A stretch of 32,025 bases of DNA from Pseudomonadota bacterium. Lineage in GTDB: Bacteria > Pseudomonadota > Gammaproteobacteria > Francisellales > Francisellaceae. Location: the NCBI GenBank assembly GCA_027621155.1, contig JAQCCA010000005.1, forward strand, positions 1 through 32,025, read 5' to 3'. The notes under the pieces were generated by a model. The model did no database searches. It saw nothing but the letters and a program-made list of their open reading frames with translations, and was not told the DNA's origin. Shown here one piece after another: positions 1 through 7,641 of this stretch (positions are counted from its first letter, which is position 1; each line of letters opens with the position of its first letter). The position numbers were made by a program, and so were the translations under genes.

Positions 1-75
1 TGTTTCAGATGGGTAGGGTTCTTTTTGGCTTGAGTTTGTGAAATTGGGTGATTTAAGGGCAAAAGAGGTTGAAAA

Positions 76-282
76 ATGTTAAGCGGCACTAGTAAAAACA
101 TGATTGAAAACAAAGAAAAGTTACAACAATTAATTGCTTATAACAAGCAACTGCAAAAGAGCAAACACGACCAGTTAATGGCAAACAAGTATCACAGCAA
201 TGGCTTAGACGCAATCTATGTTGCGATTGAAAAAGCCAAACAAAATAAAAGTCAAAAAGCACAAAAAAAAGGGAGTAAATAA
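76..282 (+). CDS. Small basic hypothetical protein, 68 aa
   Basis: I do not recognise this protein. It is strongly charged and hydrophilic, rich in Lys, Gln and Asn, with a predicted helical character, no signal peptide and no membrane segment. A ribosome binding site (GAGGTTG) lies a few bases before the ATG. It stops directly before the next gene at 283 (TAA then ATG), so the two are probably co-transcribed and perhaps translationally coupled. The lysine-rich C-terminus would fit a nucleic-acid-binding accessory role, but that is inference only. Confidence 0.6.
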   Translation: MLSGTSKNMIENKEKLQQLIAYNKQLQKSKHDQLMANKYHSNGLDAIYVAIEKAKQNKSQKAQKKGSK

Positions 283-756
283 ATGGCAAAGTTAAATTCA
301 CAAGCATCAAAAATAGCCACCTTAAATATCAAGGATGGATTGCACCATTTTAAGATCAATCGCTACAAAGAGTTCACCACTAAAAACAATGATATTGGCA
401 TCGCTATTGGTTTTGATTTAGCCGATCAAGAGGGCGGTCATGGTAAATGCTCAGACCTATTTATTATTAATGATAAACAACAACATAGATTAATGCGTCT
501 ACTTGAAGCATGCGGACAGGAAAGCCTTTGGGATAAAGGTGAGGTGACAGAGCAAGACTTAATGGGGCAAGAAGGATTTTGTGAAATTACTATTGTTGAA
601 AACAAAGACGAAAAGACAAAACTGCAATACCCGCATGAAATCAAAGTAAGCCATTACTACGTCAACGGTGAGCTTGAGTTTAGCAATGAGAATGAAGCAG
701 ATAATGACTCTAGTGATGATGAGCTATTTAGCGAGTCAGAAGAAATAGCGCAGTAG
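283..756 (+). CDS. Acidic-tailed protein, possibly DUF669/ssDNA-binding-like
   Basis: A 157-residue soluble protein starting immediately after the previous stop, with GGGAG upstream of the ATG. The central part (about residues 35-130) has the look of DUF669-type phage/plasmid proteins: a beta-rich segment, a helix with LMRLLEACG, then GQEGFCEITIV followed by a charged turn. The last 25 residues are very acidic (D/E/S-rich, around DNDSSDDELF), as in the tails of single-stranded DNA-binding proteins that recruit partners. It lacks the terminal Phe typical of bacterial SSB tails. Family assignment comes from pattern memory only and is tentative. A single-strand-binding role would fit a conjugation locus. 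Confidence 0.6.
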   Translation: MAKLNSQASKIATLNIKDGLHHFKINRYKEFTTKNNDIGIAIGFDLADQEGGHGKCSDLFIINDKQQHRLMRLLEACGQESLWDKGEVTEQDLMGQEGFCEITIVENKDEKTKLQYPHEIKVSHYYVNGELEFSNENEADNDSSDDELFSESEEIAQ

Positions 757-774
757 CAGATAGGATTACAGGTC

Positions 775-1047
775 ATGCGTAAAAGCCCCTACATTAACTT
801 TTTAAATGCACGTTCCATTTTAGGCAATAGCTCCAAGGCATTGTCTGAGTTGGACGACATGGAGCAGATTATTCGCTTTTTGGCTGAGGGTGATAGATAT
901 GACGAAATTGCTTCAAAAAAACAAATGCCTGTAGGTTCGATTAAGCGCAAATGCACTGAAATCAGAGAGCATTTTCACTGTAAAACCAATGCGCAATTAG
1001 TTTATAAATACGTTAAGGGTGAGATCGATGTTTTTAGACTCATTTAA
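775..1047 (+). CDS. Minimal LuxR/GerE-type HTH regulator, 90 aa
   Basis: The C-terminal half (about residues 34-85) follows the GerE/LuxR helix-turn-helix pattern: an xxLAEGxxxxEIA-like first part, a PVGSIKRKCTEIREHF recognition helix region, and a closing NAQLVYKYV helix. There is no receiver or autoinducer domain, only about 30 residues in front, so it resembles single-domain LuxR-type regulators. The ATG at 775 has TAGGA about nine bases upstream. It overlaps the next gene, which suggests coupling. Lying at the head of the transfer region, it is a natural candidate for a transfer-gene regulator, for example at the dyads in the three repeated leaders downstream. That link is inference. Confidence 0.7.
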   Translation: MRKSPYINFLNARSILGNSSKALSELDDMEQIIRFLAEGDRYDEIASKKQMPVGSIKRKCTEIREHFHCKTNAQLVYKYVKGEIDVFRLI

Positions 1048-2353
1048 ACCATTCAATTACAGCAATTCGCTTTTTGACTCTATTGCGCTATTGGTTTCAC
1101 AGACTGATTTAAATAGCGTAAGCAGTGACGAGCGATCAGCCATTGCTGAGTTTCTCAAATTAATGTCATTTAAAGACGAGAATGCAGCAAGGTTGAGTGA
1201 TGAGTATCTCACAAGTCAGCAAATCATTTTAAGACTTGAAAATAGTGAAAGCCAGATAGTTGATACGGTTAAATCAATTATTGATCACCCAATACTTAGT
1301 TTTGTGCAAATTGGGTTAAGTAATATGGTCTCGGCTCAAAATGAAGATACCCAGACAAGAACGCTTATTTTTAAATTAAATGAAGTGCAAAGTAACTGGC
1401 TAAGTGTCGATACATTTATGCGTAATGTTATTTTTGTTAGCAGTAAAATCTATGGCATTAATCAGTATATAGACAATATTAAACGTGCTGAATTGGACGT
1501 TGATAAAATAGCGCAAAACTGTGTTTTTATTCAAGATTCAGTCGCTAACATATCCAGAGACTTATTGGCGACAGGTAGGCTTAAATCAGCAGAATTGTTA
1601 TTAAGATCATATGATAAATTCTGCAAAGCGATTACTGTAATTTACAGTAAGGCTGAGCTTAATCATGACATTTTAATGACCTATAAAATGGCAGAAGCCA
1701 ACAAGCCAAAGAGAGATCAAAATTACAAATCCAACAAAGCATTAACTAGTCCATTAAACACAATATTTGATGCCAATTATGACAGTCTTGAGTTAGATAC
1801 ATCACTGCACTTCTCATTTGACGATATGCAGGCAAAGGGGTGGTTAAATCTTAATGATTATGACAACTACAGCGCTGAGTTATCTGTTTATACCAATACA
1901 GGCAAACCAAGAAAATTTGAGCATAAGGATGTTATTGCACAATATCAAAGAGTCCATGACAAAATAGACGATATGCGCCTATTTGCAGGTGAAAAATTAA
2001 ACTATGCACTCGCTGAGTTTGACCGCCTGTTAAAGCTTACTTTAAAAACGAAAAGCTATTCTCACGCCATGATTGGCGAGATTAATGGCATCTTATCAAG
2101 CTTCATGCAGTCAATCTCTAACGTATCAAAAGACGAAAGCGTCTATTCAATTATTCGCGAAGCCTGTGAGCTTAAAAGGGTGATTTCGAAACTTGCCCAT
2201 ATTAAAACAAAAAAAGCTCAACAGGCTAAGGCAACCAAGGTTATTCAGACTGGGAGTGAAATTAATAATGATTTCTTTCAGGCTGAAAACGTCACAGGTT
2301 CAACGCTAGAAACAACTCAAACAATCAAACAAGAGGAGATAATACATGGGTAA
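1028..2353 (+). CDS. Hypothetical protein, 441 aa, largely helical
   Basis: Unrecognised cytoplasmic-looking protein without signal peptide or clear membrane segment. It is mostly hydrophilic with long helical stretches (about residues 60-220 and 300-400). I chose ATG 1028 because AAGGGTGAG (1015-1023) is well spaced for it; a GTG at 1019 in the same frame would add three residues. It overlaps the end of the HTH gene and its own stop overlaps the start of the next small gene, so it belongs to the same transcription unit. No catalytic motif is visible. Its place between a regulator and the pilin gene suggests a transfer-associated role, otherwise unknown. Confidence 0.7.
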   Translation: MFLDSFKPFNYSNSLFDSIALLVSQTDLNSVSSDERSAIAEFLKLMSFKDENAARLSDEYLTSQQIILRLENSESQIVDTVKSIIDHPILSFVQIGLSNMVSAQNEDTQTRTLIFKLNEVQSNWLSVDTFMRNVIFVSSKIYGINQYIDNIKRAELDVDKIAQNCVFIQDSVANISRDLLATGRLKSAELLLRSYDKFCKAITVIYSKAELNHDILMTYKMAEANKPKRDQNYKSNKALTSPLNTIFDANYDSLELDTSLHFSFDDMQAKGWLNLNDYDNYSAELSVYTNTGKPRKFEHKDVIAQYQRVHDKIDDMRLFAGEKLNYALAEFDRLLKLTLKTKSYSHAMIGEINGILSSFMQSISNVSKDESVYSIIREACELKRVISKLAHIKTKKAQQAKATKVIQTGSEINNDFFQAENVTGSTLETTQTIKQEEIIHG

Positions 2354-2564
2354 TTTTACCGAACTCAGATCAAGCAATCGCCTAAGTTACATTTGGCTTA
2401 TGGTAACTATTTTCTGTGGTGTGGCATCGCTTTATTTAATTATAGAGCGCAGCGGTCACACACCAGATAGTAGTTTATTCGCTATAAACCAATTGCTGAT
2501 TGGGCTGACATTTGGTGCTGGTATTGTGACAGCAATTACACGTTTCACACAAAAAAATAAGTAA
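2346..2564 (+). CDS. Small two-span membrane protein, 72 aa
   Basis: The protein has two hydrophobic segments, about residues 14-33 and 47-63, joined by a short polar loop and ending in a basic tail (TRFTQKNK). The ATG at 2346 overlaps the previous stop (2351-2353), and GAGGAG lies about seven bases before it. It sits directly upstream of the pilin gene. A role in the membrane near the pilus apparatus is possible but unproven. I do not recognise a family. Confidence 0.6.
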   Translation: MGNFTELRSSNRLSYIWLMVTIFCGVASLYLIIERSGHTPDSSLFAINQLLIGLTFGAGIVTAITRFTQKNK

Positions 2565-2603
2565 TAAGTTTTGTATTAAATTAATAAAAGAGGAGTAAAA
2601 ACA

Positions 2604-2912
2604 ATGGCATTTAATAAAATAAAACGTATCGAATTAATAGCTGCAACACTGTTATTACCATTTCTGGCGTTGGCATCAACAACCGCAGGTAGTGTTGATT
2701 TGACAGGGATGCTTGGCTTCATGAGTGGATTAAGCACATCGCAAACTGGGCAAGTTATTACCTATGTAGGTTTCTTTGGTGGCTTGGTCACTTTGCTTTT
2801 CTCGCAACAAAAGTTATGGGGAATTATGTCGATGGCAGGTATTCCGCTCATCATTAACTACGCACCTGCTGCATTGATTGCATTATCTGGTGCGGGTGCA
2901 GTGATCCATTAA
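2604..2912 (+). CDS. traA: Pilin-like protein (TraA-type candidate)
   Basis: A 102-residue protein with a basic N-terminus (KIKR), a hydrophobic leader ending near LALAS (about residue 24), and two further hydrophobic segments at about 47-66 and 72-98. This is the architecture of F-type propilin: leader plus two membrane spans that survive as pilin helices. GAGGAG precedes the ATG. Position immediately before traL is where F-type elements encode their pilin, which is the strongest argument because pilin sequences are poorly conserved. Mature pilin would be around 75-80 residues, close to the usual size. The S26-type peptidase at 10881 might process it. Confidence 0.75.
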   Translation: MAFNKIKRIELIAATLLLPFLALASTTAGSVDLTGMLGFMSGLSTSQTGQVITYVGFFGGLVTLLFSQQKLWGIMSMAGIPLIINYAPAALIALSGAGAVIH

Positions 2913-2935
2913 TCAAACAACTATTGGGGGAAGTC

Positions 2936-3283
2936 ATGTCAGAGCTTCATGTTAGTGAGAAAAAAAGACGTATCTACACGGGCATTGAAGAACCTGCCTT
3001 ATTGCTTTTTTGGACAATCAATGAAATTGCTGTATCCATGACGATTTGGTTCATTGTATCCAAGGCGTTAGGCAGTTATATGATCGGTATGTTTGTTGGA
3101 ATATCTATTTTATTTTTGCTGTTAACTATTCGCGATGAACACGCAGCAAGGGGTTCTGGGATGCACTTTTTCCATTTATTAGGGGTCTGGAAAGGTGGTA
3201 AATCTTTAGTTGGCAAGGTTTATAAAAAAAGAGCAGATATAAAAAAATTTCCCCCTGCCAGTATTACACGGTTTGAGGTTTAA
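2936..3283 (+). CDS. traL: TraL pilus assembly protein
   Basis: A 115-residue inner-membrane protein matching F-type TraL in size and pattern: a charged N-terminus, a hydrophobic segment around residues 25-66 split by a short polar turn, then a conserved cytoplasmic-type stretch with the R-D-E-H-A-A-R-G pattern. TraL corresponds to VirB3 and helps assemble the pilus base with TraC. I chose ATG 2936 because GGGGGAAG (2926-2933) lies right before it; a TTG at 2924 would place the start before the ribosome binding site. It sits between pilin and traE as in F. Confidence 0.88.
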   Translation: MSELHVSEKKRRIYTGIEEPALLLFWTINEIAVSMTIWFIVSKALGSYMIGMFVGISILFLLLTIRDEHAARGSGMHFFHLLGVWKGGKSLVGKVYKKRADIKKFPPASITRFEV

Positions 3284-3288
3284 AAAGA

Positions 3289-3879
3289 ATGATTGATAAG
3301 TTAAAAACAAAAGTAAGCCAGTCGATAAAACACAGCGAGTTGACCTCTCACGCACAAATGTTAAAACAGATAAAGGTACAAAAGCTCACCCTTATTACGT
3401 TCGCTATTGTCATTGCATTACTATGTTGGACAATCCATTTAAGCCAGTCTAATCAGTTTGTGATTGTGAAAAATGGCAAAGAAGTCTATCAGTATGGCAG
3501 CAACTGGGCTTCGACTAATGTTTTTGAAGATGCTGCACTCACGGATGCTAACCTGTTCTTTAACATCACACCTAGCAACGCCAAAATTCAGGGGGAGTTG
3601 TTTTTAAATACGGTGGCACCATCGCTTTATGATGCAGCCACCAACTTAGTGAAAACACATATCAACGATTTAAAACAAAACCACTATTCAATGAGTTTCC
3701 AACCAGATTTTACTAAATCAACCTTTAACAAAAAAGGTGATGTCAAATTAGTTGGCAGTTTAATCAAATATCAAGGTGGTATGACGGAGAAACCTCAGCA
3801 AATGACAATATACGCCCATTACTCAGTAATTTTCGGCACCGTACAAAAGACCGACTGGAGAATTGTTTATGAAGCTTAA
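3289..3879 (+). CDS. traE: TraE channel protein (VirB5/VirB8-position, F-type)
   Basis: A 196-residue protein with one N-terminal membrane span (about residues 33-52) and a periplasmic domain, as in TraE of F, which corresponds to VirB8. The size is close to the usual 185-190 residues. The pattern of alternating beta strands near the end (MTIYAHYSVIFGTV, then W-R-I) fits the nuclear-transport-factor-like fold of this group. It starts five bases after traL, with GAGG inside the end of traL as a probable ribosome binding site, and overlaps traK. It would bridge the inner membrane platform with the TraB/K/V core. Confidence 0.87.
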   Translation: MIDKLKTKVSQSIKHSELTSHAQMLKQIKVQKLTLITFAIVIALLCWTIHLSQSNQFVIVKNGKEVYQYGSNWASTNVFEDAALTDANLFFNITPSNAKIQGELFLNTVAPSLYDAATNLVKTHINDLKQNHYSMSFQPDFTKSTFNKKGDVKLVGSLIKYQGGMTEKPQQMTIYAHYSVIFGTVQKTDWRIVYEA

Positions 3880-4849
3880 ACAATATGCAGTCGTTGCACT
3901 TGCTCTGGGGTCTGGCGTTTCTCACGCAGAGAATATCATGAGTTTTACAGGTAAAGATCAACCAGTTAAATCAAGTCCTGTGCCTACAAATAATCTCCAA
4001 GCCGATAATGCAAGCAAACCTAATACAGATAATATCTTAAAAGATAAATCATTAGACTATCAGGTAAATACAGCGAATTACGCATCTGCAATTAATCCAA
4101 CCGTTTTGTATTTTGACGTTGCCGTGTCTAATATCACTCAGCCACCTAACCAACGCTTACAATTGACTTATGTTAGCGACAAAGAGGTTATGTTTAATCT
4201 TCACGGTGTAGATTCAGCGCATTTAATCGTTAATTTTAAAGACGGTAGACAGCCTGCCATTTTAACCTTTCAACAGGGTGTAGTTGGGTCACGTGTTTAT
4301 CATGTTGGCAGTGATATAACAGGCGGTATTGATTTAACGCACGCGGTAGACAAAGATGCTTCCAATGATATTTACAGCGCGATCACTAAGCTTTTTTCAA
4401 TGCAGATAGCCTACAATGTAGGTGACTCCAAGGATTTCAGCCAATACTTTTCAACCGTTGGTTTAAATCTGCTTTGCACTAAAGATAAAGACAGCAATAA
4501 GCTTGATTTGTCAGGTTATGGGATTTTTAGCGATGTGGCACAAAAGCTCTTGTGCAACCCAGAGGTGAAGTCAGTATCGTTTAAGGATGTGAACGTTTAT
4601 AAAAACTCAAGCTTTGAATTATTGAATTTCAATGCGTGCGCTAATGACAGTTCAGGCTTCCTTACTGCCCAATCTTTTAATTTCAATGCCAAGGATGTTG
4701 CGATTAACCTTTCAGCGCCAAATACCATTTTACAGAAAGGGCAGTGCTCAAGTGTTCAAATCTTACGAGTGATTAAAGCGTATGATGCCAACCATTTACA
4801 AGGCATTTTAAAACCATTTTCACCAAAGGGGATGAACAATGGCAAATAA
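3869..4849 (+). CDS. traK: TraK, secretin-like outer core protein
   Basis: A 326-residue exported protein. The signal peptide is clear (MKLKQYAV start, hydrophobic core, cleavage after SHA around residue 20). In the F core complex TraK (VirB9-like) joins the lipoprotein TraV and the inner-membrane-anchored TraB. ATG 3869 is favoured because GGAG (3857-3860) is eight bases before it; TTG 3863 is unlikely. The protein is somewhat longer than F TraK (about 240), with an extra low-complexity Asn/Ser/Lys-rich region after the signal (about 25-55). The end overlaps the traB start by eleven bases, implying coupled translation. Confidence 0.85.
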   Translation: MKLKQYAVVALALGSGVSHAENIMSFTGKDQPVKSSPVPTNNLQADNASKPNTDNILKDKSLDYQVNTANYASAINPTVLYFDVAVSNITQPPNQRLQLTYVSDKEVMFNLHGVDSAHLIVNFKDGRQPAILTFQQGVVGSRVYHVGSDITGGIDLTHAVDKDASNDIYSAITKLFSMQIAYNVGDSKDFSQYFSTVGLNLLCTKDKDSNKLDLSGYGIFSDVAQKLLCNPEVKSVSFKDVNVYKNSSFELLNFNACANDSSGFLTAQSFNFNAKDVAINLSAPNTILQKGQCSSVQILRVIKAYDANHLQGILKPFSPKGMNNGK

Positions 4850-6389
4850 CAACAAGAAAAATCTATTTGAAACCATTAAAAGCGGGTTATCTGGGTTAAA
4901 TAAACCAAAGGTTAAAAATGTCAGCCCAAAAGGTCAGGCAAAAAGCCCTGCTTTTAAAGTTGGAATTATTGCTGTTGCTGTGATTGGTGTGTTATCCATT
5001 GCGTTAAGTGGCAATAAAAAAGAGAGCAATAGCATGCTTCCTCAAACCTCACAAGCAAAATCAGATGCACAAGCTTTCTCGCAGACTGGTTCGGGTGATG
5101 CCAAAGAGAACTGGCGATTACAGGAACACAATAATATTCAGGATATGAAATCACAATTGAGCAGTCTTGAAGATCAGATCAAGAAAATGTCCGAGTCTAC
5201 TGCATCCCAAGAGGCTCAATACAAAGCTGATAAGGCAAAACAAGCACAACTTCAAGCAGAACAGTCTGCACAAGTAGAGCAGCTTAAAAAAGAGAATGAA
5301 CTACTGAAATTAAAAAGCAAAGAGAGCAAAACAACAAAAACATCAAACAGTAGTGATGCTTTAGCTAATGCACAAGTTGGGAATGTTGGCTATGGTCAAA
5401 CCTATGCAACTTCACTTGATGTGCAATATGCCCCAAGCAAGCATAAAGCAGATACGGTGCCACAGGCATTAAAGAAAAACCCAATTGCAGGTTACTTGCC
5501 GCTCTCATTTTTCAGAGGCTATTTGCTTTATGGGTTTGATGCACAAACTGGATCATTTGCCCAAAAACAAGAACAGCCTGTTTTAATTCAGGCGACCACT
5601 AATGCAGTTTCACCGAATGGTCATGTGTATGATGGCATTAAAGGATGCTACATCACCGGCAAAGCGCTAGGTAATCTAAGCTCAATGCGAGTTCAGGTTA
5701 AGTTAATCAGTATGGAATGTTTAAATAGTGACGGTCGTTGGATGGTATCCAGTGGTATTAAAGGTAACTTGGTGGACTCAGATGGTTATTTAGGTTTGCG
5801 CGGTAAATATGTATCACATCAAGGCAGCAAGTTAGCGATGGCATTCTGGGCTTCTGTTTTCCAGTCCGCAGGCAATGTATTCCAAGCATCACAAGGCACA
5901 ACCTTTTTAAACCCAATGTCAGGCACAACATCCATGCCATTAGTTGTCACCAATCCAAGCGCTGCGGGGATGACTGCTTTAGGTGGTGGTATCTCAGGTG
6001 GTGCGGGTATGTTGTCACAGTTTTATTTAGAACAAGCCAAACAAATGTCACCTGTTTTAAGAGTTGCAGGCGGTAGAACGGTTGAGATCAACTTAACGCA
6101 GGGCGTTGTGTTGAAATGGCAAGATCGAGCATCTCCGATGATACCAGATGACACACAATCAACGACTGCGCGTTTTAATAATGGTGGAGGCGCTGAGCCT
6201 GAGCATATTTATGACCCAATCCCCAAGGATCAAAGAAAAACACCGCAGTTGATCAGTAGCTATGATGATGGCAGTAATCCATCAAATATGACGAATGATC
6301 AGATGAGTGCCAAGGTTGATCAATACATGAATGCAGCCAATAACACAAATGCTTATGTTAACCAAATTAAAAAACAACACCAACAATAG
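4839..6389 (+). CDS. traB: TraB, VirB10-like core protein
   Basis: A 516-residue protein with a short cytoplasmic N-terminus, one membrane span at about 40-58, a Gln/Lys-rich coiled coil at about 95-165, and a periplasmic VirB10/TrbI-type beta domain from about 195 onward (segments like GYLPLSFFRGYLLYGFDA, the G-H-V-Y-D-G-I-K-G-C-Y turn and the W-Q-D strand near the end). In the transferosome core TraB spans both membranes and senses coupling-protein activity. Start ATG 4839 overlaps traK. The length fits F TraB (about 475). Confidence 0.92.
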   Translation: MANNNKKNLFETIKSGLSGLNKPKVKNVSPKGQAKSPAFKVGIIAVAVIGVLSIALSGNKKESNSMLPQTSQAKSDAQAFSQTGSGDAKENWRLQEHNNIQDMKSQLSSLEDQIKKMSESTASQEAQYKADKAKQAQLQAEQSAQVEQLKKENELLKLKSKESKTTKTSNSSDALANAQVGNVGYGQTYATSLDVQYAPSKHKADTVPQALKKNPIAGYLPLSFFRGYLLYGFDAQTGSFAQKQEQPVLIQATTNAVSPNGHVYDGIKGCYITGKALGNLSSMRVQVKLISMECLNSDGRWMVSSGIKGNLVDSDGYLGLRGKYVSHQGSKLAMAFWASVFQSAGNVFQASQGTTFLNPMSGTTSMPLVVTNPSAAGMTALGGGISGGAGMLSQFYLEQAKQMSPVLRVAGGRTVEINLTQGVVLKWQDRASPMIPDDTQSTTARFNNGGGAEPEHIYDPIPKDQRKTPQLISSYDDGSNPSNMTNDQMSAKVDQYMNAANNTNAYVNQIKKQHQQ

Positions 6390-6402
6390 GCAGGTTGAAA
6401 AG

Positions 6403-7017
6403 ATGACCAGACTAAACGCAAAACAACGGAGTAAACACAGCCTTGTCTTATCGATCATGGTATCGATGGCACTGTTAAGTGGCTGTGCAATGGATATGAA
6501 GTACGATTGCCCATTAGGTGGCAATGGCTCTCAATGTATGAGTGAACCGCATATTTACAAAGCAGGATACAATAATCCAACAGATGCAACGTATGTCACA
6601 AACGCAGGTGACCACACAGAATCAACTGCACCACAAAAAGAAACGCAAGCTATTAATCAGTCCCAATCTCAAGGGGGAAATTTGCTTGCCAGTGCTTTCT
6701 CCAATCAACAGAAGCAAGCCAATCTAATTGCAGAAAGCTTGGATACCACAGGAGATATTGCAACTGTTGACACTAGTGCAGGGCTTTATCGTTACCGCGC
6801 CCCTGTGATTTATCAAACATGGGTTAACTCTTATGTTGATAGCAACAGTGACAGTTTAATTAACGCGCATACTTACAACTGGGTTTACCGCCATTCAGGA
6901 TGGCAAACCCCGCTTAATTCAAGCGTTATTGAATCAAGTGATACCAATCAAAACTTAAAGCCTATTTCTATTACGGACACACAGGCGATTAATCAGGCAA
7001 CTAAAGGGAGTGCATAA
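6403..7017 (+). CDS. traV: TraV outer-membrane lipoprotein
   Basis: A 204-residue lipoprotein: a basic start, a hydrophobic stretch, and lipobox LLSG-C with Cys at about residue 28. Shortly after come two more Cys in a C-P-L-G-G-N-G-S-Q-C pattern, typical of TraV. TraV is the VirB7-like lipoprotein that fixes TraK to the outer membrane. An in-frame ATG at 6331 inside traB would bury the signal behind 24 residues, so I chose ATG 6403, fourteen bases after the traB stop and preceded by CAGG. The following gene encodes a second lipoprotein. Confidence 0.87.
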   Translation: MTRLNAKQRSKHSLVLSIMVSMALLSGCAMDMKYDCPLGGNGSQCMSEPHIYKAGYNNPTDATYVTNAGDHTESTAPQKETQAINQSQSQGGNLLASAFSNQQKQANLIAESLDTTGDIATVDTSAGLYRYRAPVIYQTWVNSYVDSNSDSLINAHTYNWVYRHSGWQTPLNSSVIESSDTNQNLKPISITDTQAINQATKGSA

Positions 7018-7641
7018 GTGAATATTAATCTACTACCGATTACTTTAATACTTGGCTTATCAGGCTGCGCTTCAACACATGTTATTAAAGACAAAGATGC
7101 ACCGATTAACTACAGCTATGCTGTTTATAACATCACTAGCAAGCCTATATCTCTAACGAGTGCTTTTAATGACATTAAAGTTTACTTTAATCAATATGGT
7201 AGTGATGTTGAGGTCAGCACAGCCGCAGCTGCTTACCCATTGCCAATTAAGCCGAATCATTTTCAAAAAGTAAGTGCTAGCTTTTTTAAAGGCGGTTTCA
7301 AACTAGATAGTCAAGGCGATACGCTTGCTGCTTGTAAGGGGTCTGTTTTTAAATCAACGTACACCGTCAAAGATGTTAAGACTTTAATGTGTGTTTTTGC
7401 TTATCAAAAAGGCTATAGCGTCAACTTTATTTCACAAACACATGATATTGATTGGTCGTCAATGAATCAGCCATCTATTTATGGAGCGCAACTGATAGCA
7501 AATGATTTAACTGCCAAGTCGGTATCGCAACATGCGCTAGGAATAATAACTGATGCACTCAATCAAGAAGCAGCATTGCAAAATTATTACCCAGTAGCAA
7601 CTCAGCCAAAAAACCTGATTCAAAGTAGCGAGGTGAAATAA
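7018..7641 (+). CDS. Additional transfer-locus lipoprotein, family unknown
   Basis: A 207-residue protein beginning at GTG directly after the traV stop, with AAAGGGAG (7003-7010) as ribosome binding site. A short signal ends in the lipobox LSG-C (Cys about residue 17). Two further Cys lie at about 102 and 124 and could form a disulfide. F places small genes traR and trbG between traV and traC, but I see no clear resemblance to them. Its stop overlaps the traC start by one base, so it is translated with the core genes and is probably an outer-membrane-attached pilus or stability factor. Confidence 0.75.
   Translation: MNINLLPITLILGLSGCASTHVIKDKDAPINYSYAVYNITSKPISLTSAFNDIKVYFNQYGSDVEVSTAAAAYPLPIKPNHFQKVSASFFKGGFKLDSQGDTLAACKGSVFKSTYTVKDVKTLMCVFAYQKGYSVNFISQTHDIDWSSMNQPSIYGAQLIANDLTAKSVSQHALGIITDALNQEAALQNYYPVATQPKNLIQSSEVK

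Noticed and set aside
1-75. Possible fourth leader copy or promoter at the left edge
   Set aside because: No DnaA box, dyad or core match is present in these 75 bases; it may be the tail of sequence outside the window.
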